From the NCBI RefSeq assembly GCF_033880585.1, contig NZ_CP137624.1, forward strand, positions 744,001-808,000: 64,000 nucleotides of DNA, given 5' to 3'. The notes beneath the pieces are model-generated. The model did not search any database and was not told where the DNA came from. It saw only the letters and a list, made by a program, of their open reading frames with translations. Source of the DNA: Lysinibacillus louembei. GTDB lineage: Bacteria; Bacillota; Bacilli; Bacillales_A; Planococcaceae. Numbering within the stretch: the first letter of the stretch is position 1; each line of letters begins with the position of its first letter. This document shows positions 53,687 through 61,805 of the stretch, piece after piece. The position numbers and the translations under genes were made by a program.

Positions 53687-55063
53687 ATGATGAGATGGAA
53701 GCTAACAGGCCGCTTTTTAATGGCCATACTTTGCACAGTGTTTTGTGTTATTTTAGTAAATGCCATCATTGCACTTGTGTTCTATGCGTACTATAGCTCT
53801 GGTGAGGAGCATCCTGCCTCTGCAACTGATTTCACGCGCACACTTGCACGTTATATTACAGAGGTAGATGGAGAGCCCGTTATTTCAGATAAAGGGATTG
53901 CTGCATTGGAAGAACGCAATGCATGGCTACAATTTTTAGATGACAATGGTAATGTTATTGGCAATGCACTTGCACCCGCCACCGCGCCTGTGCATTACAC
54001 ACCAGTGGAATTAGTCCATGCTTATAAATACCGCGATGAAAATCAGGTTTCTACATTTGTGGCAGAACACAATGACATCATGTATTTAGTCGGTATTCAA
54101 GACCGCAATCTATCGAAAATTGTTATCACTTCCAACACAAGCTCAATCACGCAATTTACTGCACAGCTTGCGCTTATTATGATTATCGTCGATTTACTTA
54201 TTGCCATCATTATCGGCTTTATTTTCAGCTCCTTTTTAACGAAGCCGATTTACCGAATGATAGAGCGCATTCGCATGCTGAAAAACCGCAACTTTGCAGT
54301 TGACTCAAAGCATAGCAGAGGGCTTTATCGTTCCATTTTCCACAATTTAGATGACGTCGCTGAAAGCTTAAAATTGCAGGAGGAGGAGCGACGCAAGCTG
54401 GAGCAAATGCGCAACGAATGGGTTAGCAATGTTTCTCATGATATGAAAACACCACTTGCTGCCATTCAAGGCTATGCGGAGCTACTGCAAAGCAATATTT
54501 CTACATCAGAACAGACAGAATATGCGGAAATTATTGAGAAAAAGTCCGTTTATATGCGAGAATTGCTCGATGATTTCACATTAACAATGCGTCTGCGCCA
54601 ACAGGAAATGCCTTTACAGCTTGTTGACACAAATATTGTTTCATTTGTACGTGAGCTTGTTATCGATGTGCTAAATGATGCGACATTTGGCGAGCGCAAC
54701 ATTACATTCAATGCATCAATCGACAAGCTAACAAAATGTATTGATACGCATTTAATGAAACGGGCATTGCTCAATTTTATTTATAACGCACTCGTGCATA
54801 ATGAAGAAGAGGTTATTCTGAAGGTTTCTGTGGAGGAAGTAGGCGGAACCGCCGTTATTCACATTCGGGATAATGGTAAAGGTATTACAAAGGCAGACTT
54901 ACCGCAAGTATTCGAACGCTATTATCGAGGAACGAACACAGAAAATATTAAAGGGACTGGACTTGGTATGGCGATTGCCCGTGATGTCATTCAAGCACAC
55001 GGTGGTGAGGTAGAATTAATGAGCGAGCTTGGCATTGGAACAAGCGTTATCATTCAGCTGTAA
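53687..55063 (+). CDS. Two-component sensor histidine kinase
   Basis: A 458-residue membrane kinase. TM1 is about 10-35, with an extracytoplasmic sensor of about 120 residues (about 36-155), TM2 about 157-183, then HAMP. H251 in NVSHDMKTPLAA is the phosphorylated His. The ATPase domain has N (NFIYNALVHN), G1 (HIRDNGKGI), F (VFERYYRG) and G2 (GTGLGMAIARDV) boxes. The long external loop differs from the short loop of BceS/YxdK-type kinases that normally pair with BceAB-like exporters. The gene ends 5 bp before the left terminal repeat of an IS element. Confidence 0.94.
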   Translation: MMRWKLTGRFLMAILCTVFCVILVNAIIALVFYAYYSSGEEHPASATDFTRTLARYITEVDGEPVISDKGIAALEERNAWLQFLDDNGNVIGNALAPATAPVHYTPVELVHAYKYRDENQVSTFVAEHNDIMYLVGIQDRNLSKIVITSNTSSITQFTAQLALIMIIVDLLIAIIIGFIFSSFLTKPIYRMIERIRMLKNRNFAVDSKHSRGLYRSIFHNLDDVAESLKLQEEERRKLEQMRNEWVSNVSHDMKTPLAAIQGYAELLQSNISTSEQTEYAEIIEKKSVYMRELLDDFTLTMRLRQQEMPLQLVDTNIVSFVRELVIDVLNDATFGERNITFNASIDKLTKCIDTHLMKRALLNFIYNALVHNEEEVILKVSVEEVGGTAVIHIRDNGKGITKADLPQVFERYYRGTNTENIKGTGLGMAIARDVIQAHGGEVELMSELGIGTSVIIQL

Positions 55064-56738
55064 CAAATAAAGAGGCTGGGACATAAATAGTTCTAGTCCA
55101 TACAAAAAATCGAAATCGCATCAGGTGATTTCGATTTTTTGATGTGTGAAAGGAAGAACTGGAAGAAGATTTCCTCTTCCACCTATACTTTCGTAGATTC
55201 ACGGCCATCAAAGCGAAGCCGATTTCGTTTTCCACCTTCGATTGACCACGAACCGAAAAGCGAGTAAAACCTAAATTAGCCTTCAGACAGCCAAAAACTG
55301 GTTCTACATCTACTTTTCGTTGACGGTAGAGAGTTCCTGCTTTGGCTTCTGAAAGCTTTGTACGTACATATGCTTTTTGTTGTTCCCAGTTTTCATTTAC
55401 CTTGATTTTCCGTGACTTGCCTTCTTGGGCTTTCGTACATTTCTCTCGAAATGGACAACCGGTACAGTCTTCGCATTCATAGATACGAAACGTTCGTTGG
55501 AATCCTTCTTTGTCTTCTTGTGTTGACTCATAGCGGAACGTTACTTTTTGCTGGTATGGACAGATATAGGTATCCAACTCTTCATCATACATCCAGTTAC
55601 TTGTTCGGAAGGGGTCTTGTTGGTATTTTTTGCTTTGCTCTTTTCGATAATGCGTATAGGGAATCACAGGTTCACACTTTCGGTTGTTTCGTACATCTTC
55701 ATAGTTTGGCTCACTACCATAGCCGGCATCGGCTACGATATGTTGTGGCAATTGAAAATAGCGTCTCTCGATTTCATCCAAGAAGGGAATCAACGTTTTC
55801 GTATCCGTTGGATTCGCATAAATGCCATAAGCCAATGTGTACTGTCCCTCTGTCGCAATTTGTAAATTGTAGCCCGCTTTTAATTGGCCATTTTGCATGT
55901 AGTCATCCTTCATGCGCATAAAAGTTGCATCAGGGTCTGTTTTGGCATAGCTATTCCGTTTGCCGAAAATCGCAAAATCTCGTTCATATTTCTGTTTGCG
56001 GGTGATCCACTCGTTTACTTGCTTCCATTGTTGTTTCGGTGTTTTTCGTTCACTTCGTAGCTGCTTTCGCTCTTGTGCCTTTTCGGATTGCTCGATTCTT
56101 TCTGTATAGTCGGCTACGACTTCTTCTAATTTTTCTGCCACCTGCTTTAATTCAGTGATGGACAGCTGCGTTTCCACTTCTTGTTCGATGGCTGGTATAA
56201 TTTGTTGTTGCAGTAATTCCTCATACAGCTGGTTTGATTTTTCCACCAAACTCGCTTCATATTTTTCAATCGAACGTTTCCACACAAAGGTGAATTTGTT
56301 CGCAGTTGCTTCGATTTTCGTGCCGTCAATAAAAATGGCTTCTTGCGCAATCAGGTCCTCCTTCACCAGTTGACAACGGAATTGCACGAAACATTGACGA
56401 AGCAATTCCTTTGTCAATGGGTGAACACGGAAACGATTGATGGTACGGTAACTTGGTTGATAGCCTTGCGCAAGCCACATCATACGAAGGCTATCTTTCG
56501 TCAGGTCTTCAATTCGGCGACCAGAGAACGCTGATTGGGTATAGCCACATAAAATGAGCTTGAGCATCATACGTGGGTGATAGGCTGGACAGCCGGTTTG
56601 TTGCAGAAAAGGAGCGAAAGCTTCTGTGGGGATACTTTCCACTAATTGATGAATAGAGAAGGCGATATCGTGTTCTTGTAATTTTATTTCAACATCCAGC
56701 GGTAAAACTAATTGATTCATGTTATAATCTTTAAACAT
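55050..56738 (-). CDS. IS1182-family transposase, stop codon in flanking host DNA
   Basis: A DDE transposase of 562 codons. The first Asp is D138 in FIDGTKIEA, the second is in IVADAGYGSEP, and the Glu is near DVEPVFGCLKANLGFTRF. A zinc-ribbon-like Cys cluster (CEDCTGCPFREKC) precedes the C-terminal part, as in IS1182 transposases. AAGGA precedes the ATG. The frame does not stop inside the element. After the family core (ending FALMAVNLRKY) it reads through the terminator-like hairpin and the left inverted repeat, and stops at 55050 in the 3' end of the kinase gene. The tail is probably unselected. Confidence 0.9.
   Translation of the reverse strand: MFKDYNMNQLVLPLDVEIKLQEHDIAFSIHQLVESIPTEAFAPFLQQTGCPAYHPRMMLKLILCGYTQSAFSGRRIEDLTKDSLRMMWLAQGYQPSYRTINRFRVHPLTKELLRQCFVQFRCQLVKEDLIAQEAIFIDGTKIEATANKFTFVWKRSIEKYEASLVEKSNQLYEELLQQQIIPAIEQEVETQLSITELKQVAEKLEEVVADYTERIEQSEKAQERKQLRSERKTPKQQWKQVNEWITRKQKYERDFAIFGKRNSYAKTDPDATFMRMKDDYMQNGQLKAGYNLQIATEGQYTLAYGIYANPTDTKTLIPFLDEIERRYFQLPQHIVADAGYGSEPNYEDVRNNRKCEPVIPYTHYRKEQSKKYQQDPFRTSNWMYDEELDTYICPYQQKVTFRYESTQEDKEGFQRTFRIYECEDCTGCPFREKCTKAQEGKSRKIKVNENWEQQKAYVRTKLSEAKAGTLYRQRKVDVEPVFGCLKANLGFTRFSVRGQSKVENEIGFALMAVNLRKYRWKRKSSSSSSFHTSKNRNHLMRFRFFVWTRTIYVPASLFVTAE
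55104..55140 (-). terminator. Hairpin inside the left end of the IS
   Basis: A perfect 14-bp stem, AAAAAATCGAAATC with GATTTCGATTTTTT, with T-runs on both strands. It probably terminates transposase transcription and blocks entry from the kinase gene. Confidence 0.85.
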
Positions 56739-56819
56739 AAGGATCCTTCTTTCTGTATAATTTGGTTATGGTGACTTAATTTTATCAGAAGTGATCCTTA
56801 TTTTTTATGAAAAAATTGA

Positions 56820-56860
56820 AAGCCGGTGAAATTTTACTGATGGTAAAATTTCACCGGCTT
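56820..56860. terminator. Hairpin inside the right end of the IS
   Basis: A perfect 18-bp stem, AAGCCGGTGAAATTTTAC with GTAAAATTTCACCGGCTT, followed on the plus strand by TTTTT. It lies upstream of the transposase gene and should stop incoming readthrough. Confidence 0.85.
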
Positions 56861-56915
56861 TTTAATTTAGAGGTGGGTTTTGTCCCAGCCTCTTTTCATA
56901 TTTCTAGGAGAAGCA

Positions 56916-57284
56916 TTAGTTTTGAGCTACTAACTGCTCCTTCACCTTGTCAGGCAATTCCTCATACGACACTTCATCGTATGATGTCACTTCATTACCT
57001 TTCTTCACATAAAGCTTCAAATACGCATCATGGCGCAAATTTTTACCTGCCGAAAACTGTACATCAACTGCCTCACCATTTTCCTTATAAGCAGGCTGCT
57101 TATACCAATACATCGCCATTACTTCACCATTTGATGTCGTGAATTTTTCTATCTCCCCATCCTCTGTAATTTGTACATATACAGAGTCTTTTCCTAAACG
57201 ATTAAAATCGACTGTTGCTACAATAACAAGTGCCGCAATAACTAAAACAACTAGCGCTGTTAGTCCAATAAATACTTTTTTCAT
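56916..57284 (-). CDS. YxeA-family (DUF1093) secreted or membrane-anchored protein
   Basis: A 122-residue protein with an N-terminal hydrophobic segment (about 5-24) and a small beta domain. The family core KFTTSNGEVMAMYWYKQPAYKENGEA followed by LKLYVKKG fits the YxeA/DUF1093 group. Its ATG overlaps the permease stop (ATGA). In B. subtilis yxeA sits downstream of the yxdLM ABC genes, the same order as here, so the two systems look orthologous in layout. Its role is unknown. Confidence 0.85.
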   Translation of the reverse strand: MKKVFIGLTALVVLVIAALVIVATVDFNRLGKDSVYVQITEDGEIEKFTTSNGEVMAMYWYKQPAYKENGEAVDVQFSAGKNLRHDAYLKLYVKKGNEVTSYDEVSYEELPDKVKEQLVAQN

Positions 57285-59140
57285 TTTCTATGCCCCCATT
57301 GTAAATTGTGTGAGAATTGTGTGTGTGCCAGGCACCCAATCACTGAATAAATCCCTACATAAACCGCCATCCATATGATGACAGGCACTGTAATGTTTGC
57401 ACTCATCAAGCCCGAAAACGCACTAAGTGCAAAGGCACTATGCATAATGCCCATGATTAACGGTGCTGTAAAAATAAAGCCAATTTGTACACGTACCGTT
57501 TTTTTCATTTCTTTATGACCTACACCAATTTTATGCAAAATTTCATATTTGCCACGGTCCTCTTCAGCTTCCGTCATAATTTTGAAGTAAATAATACTAC
57601 CCGTTGCTACTAAGAAAACTAAGCCTAAAAAGCTACCAACAAATAATAACGAGCCTAAGCTTTCAATTGATGCTTTATAGGTTGCTGGAAAGCTTGATAA
57701 ATACGTCTCATCCCCTAGCTGCTGTTGTAGCTTGTTAGAGGCTGCAATTTGCTTTTTTTCATTGTCCATCGCAACTACCTGGTAAGCATTTGCTTCAATG
57801 TCTAATGCCTGATAATCTTCTGTTGAAACAACGACGACTTGCGCAATGACATTGGCATTCAAAACGCTTTCTACTCGAAAATCTTTCACCTTTATCGTTA
57901 CGCCTCCAACAGTGAATTGTTGTCCAGTGTAATCCGTTGAAAAGCGTTCATCATAATAGGGATCTAGCATTATTGCCTCACCGCTTTGCACAGCTAACTG
58001 CTCACGTTGTTGTAACTTTGCAAGCATGTTATACGTGTCATTATCAATAAATGTGTAATTGTAAATGCGCTCATCACTGTTTAGCTCCGTTTGCTTTGCA
58101 TAAATCGTTTCATTGTACAAAATATCCTGTGATGGAATGTCAGCTACCTCACCTTTCCACATAAATGTGTTTGGCAAATAATGATGCGTTTGTGTTCCTG
58201 CATTATAATACATCCCATATACTGCCCCACCAGCAGTAATTGTCGTCGCACTTAACACAGCGATTGTTGTCAATGTTTTTGAATTGGCACGAATGCGGTA
58301 TAAAATTTGTGAAACGCTTAATAAATTGAGCCCACGCCATGCCCAGCGCTCATTGTTTTTTAGCTTTGTTAGTACAAATACTAAGGCGCTATGAAATAAT
58401 AAATAAGTACCTGTAACAGTTGATAAAACAATAATAATTGGTGTTGATATACCGAGCATCGCCCACATTTTTGATGTCATTAAATCTTGAAGTGCTAACC
58501 AGTAACCGAATACTAGGAAGACAATCCCTGCAACTGTTGCCGCCCATTTCGCTCTAGGTAAGTTTTCCCCTTTTTTCTCCGCATGGAACAATTCAATCAG
58601 TTTAAATTGATAAATTACACGGTAGCCTTGCAATGATGTAAATAAGAAGACAACCATAAAAACAATTGTCGTATTGAGCACGGCTGCACCTGATAGTGTG
58701 AAGCTCGCTACTGCATCAAGCCCCATCAAACGTACCAATATTGTCAACAAGCCCTTTGATAATAGAAAGCCAAGCACAATTCCGATAACAAGTGATAAAA
58801 TACCAAGCACGATATTTTCGAAAAATAATAAAAAGCCAATTTGCTTTTTACGTACACCTAGAAGCGAATACAGCCCGACTTCCTTTTTACGCTTTTTAAT
58901 AAAAAATGAATTGGCATAAATAATAAACAGTGCTACGAAAATTAATAGCACGACAGAGGAAGCACTCATAATGCCCTGCACCTTCATTGAAGAATCTGCT
59001 AATGCGCTAATATCATCGCTATATTTCAATGTCACGAACGTGAAATAAATGACGATGCTAAACAGCACAGCACCGAAATACAGCGCATAGTTCTTCATAT
59101 TACGACGCATATTTTTCAATGCTAAATCAAATAACGTCAT
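57281..59140 (-). CDS. BceB/YxdM-type ABC permease (FtsX-like, ten TM)
   Basis: A 619-residue membrane protein with ten predicted TM segments: TM1 at about 17-38, a bundle to about 300, a large extracytoplasmic domain (about 320-500), and three C-terminal TMs that form the FtsX core (GSLLFVGSFLGLVFLVATGSIIYFKI). This is the BceB/VraG/YxdM layout of antimicrobial-peptide sensing and resistance ABC transporters. The gene overlaps the ATPase gene by 14 bp and yxeA by 4 bp. The C-terminal codons include a short repeated DNA motif (57315-57335). Confidence 0.92.
   Translation of the reverse strand: MTLFDLALKNMRRNMKNYALYFGAVLFSIVIYFTFVTLKYSDDISALADSSMKVQGIMSASSVVLLIFVALFIIYANSFFIKKRKKEVGLYSLLGVRKKQIGFLLFFENIVLGILSLVIGIVLGFLLSKGLLTILVRLMGLDAVASFTLSGAAVLNTTIVFMVVFLFTSLQGYRVIYQFKLIELFHAEKKGENLPRAKWAATVAGIVFLVFGYWLALQDLMTSKMWAMLGISTPIIIVLSTVTGTYLLFHSALVFVLTKLKNNERWAWRGLNLLSVSQILYRIRANSKTLTTIAVLSATTITAGGAVYGMYYNAGTQTHHYLPNTFMWKGEVADIPSQDILYNETIYAKQTELNSDERIYNYTFIDNDTYNMLAKLQQREQLAVQSGEAIMLDPYYDERFSTDYTGQQFTVGGVTIKVKDFRVESVLNANVIAQVVVVSTEDYQALDIEANAYQVVAMDNEKKQIAASNKLQQQLGDETYLSSFPATYKASIESLGSLLFVGSFLGLVFLVATGSIIYFKIMTEAEEDRGKYEILHKIGVGHKEMKKTVRVQIGFIFTAPLIMGIMHSAFALSAFSGLMSANITVPVIIWMAVYVGIYSVIGCLAHTQFSHNLQWGHRK
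57315..57335 (-). repeat. 21-bp dispersed motif, copy 1 (inside the permease 3' end)
   Basis: AATTGTGTGTGTGCCAGGCAC on the plus strand matches 63170-63190 at 19 of 21 bases, in the same orientation. Both copies lie at the 3' end of a minus-strand gene and each contains the palindrome GTGCC(A/T)GGCAC. Confidence 0.6.
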
Positions 59141-59894
59141 TTACGTCACCGCCCATCACCGTAAGCTCCTGTAAAATCATTTGGAAAAATTGCTTACGCG
59201 TCTGTTCGCCTCGGAAAATTTCCTTCGATAACTGTCCATCCTGAATAAATAAAATGCGCTGACAGAAGCTCGCCGCATAGGCATCATGTGTTACCATTAA
59301 AATTGTTGATTGCTGCTTGGCGTTCAAATCACTCAAGCTTTCTAATAAATCCGTCGCTGACTTCGAATCCAATGCCCCTGTTGGCTCATCTGCAAACAAT
59401 AGCTTTGGCTCTGTAACAAGCGCTCTTGATGAAGCTGTGCGCTGCTTTTGTCCTCCTGAAATTTGGTACGGATATTTATTAAGCAAATCTTCTATACTAA
59501 AAAGCTTTGCGATTTTTTGAACTCGCTCATTAATTTCTGCCGCAGGTCTTTTGGCAATTGCCAGTGGTAGTACAATATTTTCACGCACTGTTAACGAATC
59601 AAGCAAATTATAATCTTGAAAAATAAAACCTAAATGATCGCGTCTAAAGTCTGCGAGCTGTTCATCTTTCATCGTTGCAATATTCGCATCATCAATAACA
59701 ACCGAGCCTGTCGTTACACTATCAATCGTTGCGATTACATTAAGTAATGTCGACTTTCCTGCACCTGAAGGGCCCATCACACCAACAAATTCACCGTGAT
59801 GCACCTCAAAGCTTACCCCGTTTAATGCTTTATATAAATTGTTCCCTTTACCATATGCCTTTGTAATATTGTCAACTTGTAAAACTGGTTTCAT
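59127..59894 (-). CDS. BceA/YxdL-type ABC transporter ATP-binding protein
   Basis: A 255-residue ATPase. Walker A is GPSGAGKST, the signature is SGGQKQR, Walker B ends LLFADEP, and the H-loop is VTHDAYAA. The MacB/BceA-like insertion with FQDYNLLDSLTV is present. GTG at 59903 is in frame, but GGAGGTG 6 nt before the ATG at 59894 makes that the start. It is the first gene of a three-gene operon (ATPase, permease, YxeA-like). Upstream TTACA repeats may be response-regulator sites. Confidence 0.94.
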   Translation of the reverse strand: MKPVLQVDNITKAYGKGNNLYKALNGVSFEVHHGEFVGVMGPSGAGKSTLLNVIATIDSVTTGSVVIDDANIATMKDEQLADFRRDHLGFIFQDYNLLDSLTVRENIVLPLAIAKRPAAEINERVQKIAKLFSIEDLLNKYPYQISGGQKQRTASSRALVTEPKLLFADEPTGALDSKSATDLLESLSDLNAKQQSTILMVTHDAYAASFCQRILFIQDGQLSKEIFRGEQTRKQFFQMILQELTVMGGDVNDVI

Positions 59895-59938
59895 CCTTCG
59901 CACCTCCGTTTTGATACTTTTACTTTAACAGTCATGTC

Positions 59939-60005
59939 TTACATGAAAATTGTGCGAAGCTTACAGCAACCTTAATTTTTGTAACAATACTACAGAAACG
60001 TTACA
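59939..60005 (-). promoter_or_regulatory. TTACA repeat array upstream of the ABC operon
   Basis: Three TTACA motifs (59939, 59961, 60001) and one TGTAA (59980) occur at steps of 22, 19 and 21 bp, about two helical turns each. This is a plausible OmpR-type response-regulator binding site 45-110 bp before the ATPase gene. The binding protein is inferred. Confidence 0.45.
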
Positions 60006-60206
60006 TTTCATTTAAGGTTTGATGAAAAACCACTATTTTGCATAAAAATGCGCTATGCTATACCTGTTCCAATCATCCGCATTGTATTTACATTCCGCAA
60101 AATAGCACGCCTCGCTATTTATAAATACAATGACAATCAACCATTTGGACATGAGAAAACACCTCACATTGATAGAAACAGAAAAACAGGGTTATTCGAA
60201 AGCCCC

Positions 60207-60255
60207 AATAAAAATAGATGTAGAAAACGACATGTTCTCTACATCTATTTTTATT
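60207..60255. terminator. Unassigned 17-bp stem-loop
   Basis: AATAAAAATAGATGTAG pairs perfectly with CTACATCTATTTTTATT across a 15-nt loop. T-rich arms make it terminator-like on either strand, but no known gene ends here. It may belong to an unannotated small RNA. Confidence 0.5.
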
Positions 60256-60459
60256 AGCTCTCTCGTTAAAGCAAGATAGCTTTTTCCGATTCCCAAGATT
60301 CATACGATATCAATACTTTTTGATACTAAATAACCTCTTATAATCAAAAACATATCTTTTTCATTGACTTTACATTAAGTAAAGAATGTAAAATAATTTT
60401 ATTTCCACAGAGTTTACTATAATTAATGAAAATATAATTATTTAAAAAATTATGTTATA

Positions 60460-60510
60460 CCGACATGATTTTGTCGGATACCGACTCCAACTTGTCGGTT
60501 GTAATGTCGG
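60460..60510. promoter_or_regulatory. Cluster of five TGTCGG/CCGACA boxes upstream of the exported protein
   Basis: CCGACA at 60460, TGTCGG at 60472, CCGAC at 60481, TGTCGG at 60493 and TGTCGG at 60505 form overlapping inverted and direct repeats, about 100 bp before the gene at 60614. This is a likely operator cluster for an unidentified regulator. Confidence 0.5.
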
Positions 60511-60613
60511 ACTATCCAGTGCTAGACTTGGATTAACTCGAGTAGATAATCACTATAGCTATAGTTAAATAGATTGACATGTTATATAAATAAATTTATA
60601 GAGGTGTTAAATA

Positions 60614-61372
60614 ATGTTGAAAAAACTGGGCGTAACGTCACTACTATGTGGTTCTCTGTTATTATCTAATGTACCTTTTACAAGTGCTGAAAGTGAGAAT
60701 GTTTCTATATTAAAAAAGGATTTTAACGAAGCGATTGTAGAATATAATGGGGAAATAATAAATTTAAATTTTGCTGATTCAGATGTTTATAGCAAAATTA
60801 CAGATAACATTATTAAAGATATATTAAATGAGTCAAATGGTGATGGAGATATTACTATTTATGAAATTGGTGATGAAGAGAGTAATAGTCTAACTCCTAA
60901 TATATTAAATCAAGACTTTACTAATTCTGTTGGAATAAATGAATTAGCTCCCTATTCATTGTTGCATAATTACCAACTTACAAAGAAACAAGATACGATT
61001 TATAATACACCTATGCCTGCAATACAAGTTGAATCTGTAGCTTATGGGGAAACAGTGGTTTTAAGTGAATCAAGAACTTACACTAACAGCTTTTCCTTAA
61101 ATGGTGAGTTTGACTCTGAAGCAGGTGCTAAATTAGGAGCAGCAATGAATGCAAGTGTAAGCTATACGTATAATAAACAAAGGACTTTAAACGGACCACC
61201 TCAAGGTTACACTACTAGAATTTATTATCATACAAAATACGTTGACTATGGAAATTGGGAAGTGGCCAAAATAAACAAAATCTCTGGTCATACAGTCTAT
61301 CAGTCAGGTTCTTATAGAGAACCAACTGATGCAACTACAAAGTATATAAATTGGGCCCAAAATTACAAATAA
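60614..61372 (+). CDS. Exported protein of unknown function, 252 residues
   Basis: I do not recognise the family with certainty. The signal peptide is about 1-25 (hydrophobic, ending TSA-E). Residues about 30-120 are acidic with Asp/Asn-rich turns. The C-terminal half (about 145-252) is Ser, Thr, Tyr and Gly rich and beta-prone (SESRTYTNSFSLNGEF, AAMNASVSYTYNKQ, GYTTRIYYHTKY), a pattern seen in secreted beta-sheet proteins including some pore-forming toxins. No catalytic motif is visible. It is more AT-rich than the neighbours, with a TGTCGG cluster upstream and a terminator at 61393-61421. Confidence 0.75.
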   Translation: MLKKLGVTSLLCGSLLLSNVPFTSAESENVSILKKDFNEAIVEYNGEIINLNFADSDVYSKITDNIIKDILNESNGDGDITIYEIGDEESNSLTPNILNQDFTNSVGINELAPYSLLHNYQLTKKQDTIYNTPMPAIQVESVAYGETVVLSESRTYTNSFSLNGEFDSEAGAKLGAAMNASVSYTYNKQRTLNGPPQGYTTRIYYHTKYVDYGNWEVAKINKISGHTVYQSGSYREPTDATTKYINWAQNYK

Positions 61373-61392
61373 GTACAGGAATTACTAATAAG

Positions 61393-61421
61393 CAAAGACC
61401 TTTAGAAACAAAAGGTCTTTG
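61393..61421 (+). terminator. Terminator after the exported-protein gene
   Basis: A perfect 11-bp stem, CAAAGACCTTT with AAAGGTCTTTG, is followed by a T-rich tract ending in TTTTTT. It separates the exported protein from the small membrane protein. Confidence 0.9.
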
Positions 61422-61458
61422 TTTCATTGTTATTTTTTAAATAAAGGAGATAATAATT

Positions 61459-61707
61459 ATGACTTCATCTAATACGGAGGAAACATTCATTAAAAATGTT
61501 TTCTATATACTTATAATTGGTATGATCATAGGAACTGGTTTAGGTATTCTTTTTGTATCTTTCAACCATGAAGAATATTTAAGTGATGGCACACTTCTTA
61601 CTACAAAAATAAGCTGCCTAGAATATATAGTGAAAATATTAAAAGTTACTTTCGTATCTAGCTTTACTTTTGCAATAGCGTATTTAATTTATAAATTTTT
61701 TCGATAA
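61459..61707 (+). CDS. Small membrane protein with two TM segments
   Basis: An 82-residue protein of unknown function. TM1 is about 13-34 and TM2 is about 57-79, with an acidic loop between. AAAGGAGA lies just before the ATG. It follows the exported-protein gene after a strong terminator, so it may be made by readthrough or its own promoter. Paired exported-protein and small membrane-protein genes sometimes form toxin and self-protection pairs, but nothing in the sequence proves this here. Confidence 0.6.
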   Translation: MTSSNTEETFIKNVFYILIIGMIIGTGLGILFVSFNHEEYLSDGTLLTTKISCLEYIVKILKVTFVSSFTFAIAYLIYKFFR

Positions 61708-61718
61708 AATCTAAACTT

Positions 61719-61756
61719 CCCCATAAACATTAGACACACATCTAACATTTATGGGG
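61719..61756. terminator. Bidirectional terminator before the flavoprotein gene
   Basis: A 16-bp stem with two mismatches (CCCCATAAA at the base, pairing with TTTATGGGG) lies between the small membrane protein gene and the convergent flavoprotein gene. Confidence 0.7.
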
Positions 61757-61805
61757 TCTCCTTCATAAAAAATGTAAACATCAAAACAGCTTTTTCACTA
61801 AACCT

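Larger units (their letters stand above)
55069..56895. mobile_element. IS1182-family insertion sequence, apparently complete
   Basis: An element of about 1.83 kb bounded by matching 15-bp terminal inverted repeats, AAAGAGGCTGGGACA at 55069-55083 and its complement at 56881-56895. It holds one transposase gene on the minus strand. Hairpins at 55104-55140 and 56820-56860 flank the gene and should shield it from outside transcription. No clear target-site duplication is visible. It lies between the convergent kinase and YxeA-like genes and so does not break any gene seen here. Confidence 0.88.
59895..60613. other. Intergenic region with structured repeats, no supported gene
   Basis: About 720 bp with no supported coding frame. 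It contains the TTACA array, a nested inverted repeat at 60080-60132 (11-bp outer arms CATTGTATTTA with TAAATACAATG, 7-bp inner arms AAATAGC with GCTATTT), a perfect 17-bp stem at 60207-60255, and a cluster of TGTCGG/CCGACA boxes at 60460-60510. The AT content is clearly higher than in the neighbouring genes. Confidence 0.6.

Noticed and set aside
55050-56895. IS insertion as disruption of the two-component operon
   Set aside because: The kinase gene is complete and the left repeat lies after its stop; the insertion falls between convergent genes.
60048-60303. Open frames of 60-70 codons in the structured intergenic region on both strands
   Set aside because: They follow the inverted repeats, lack ribosome binding sites and show no protein-like composition.
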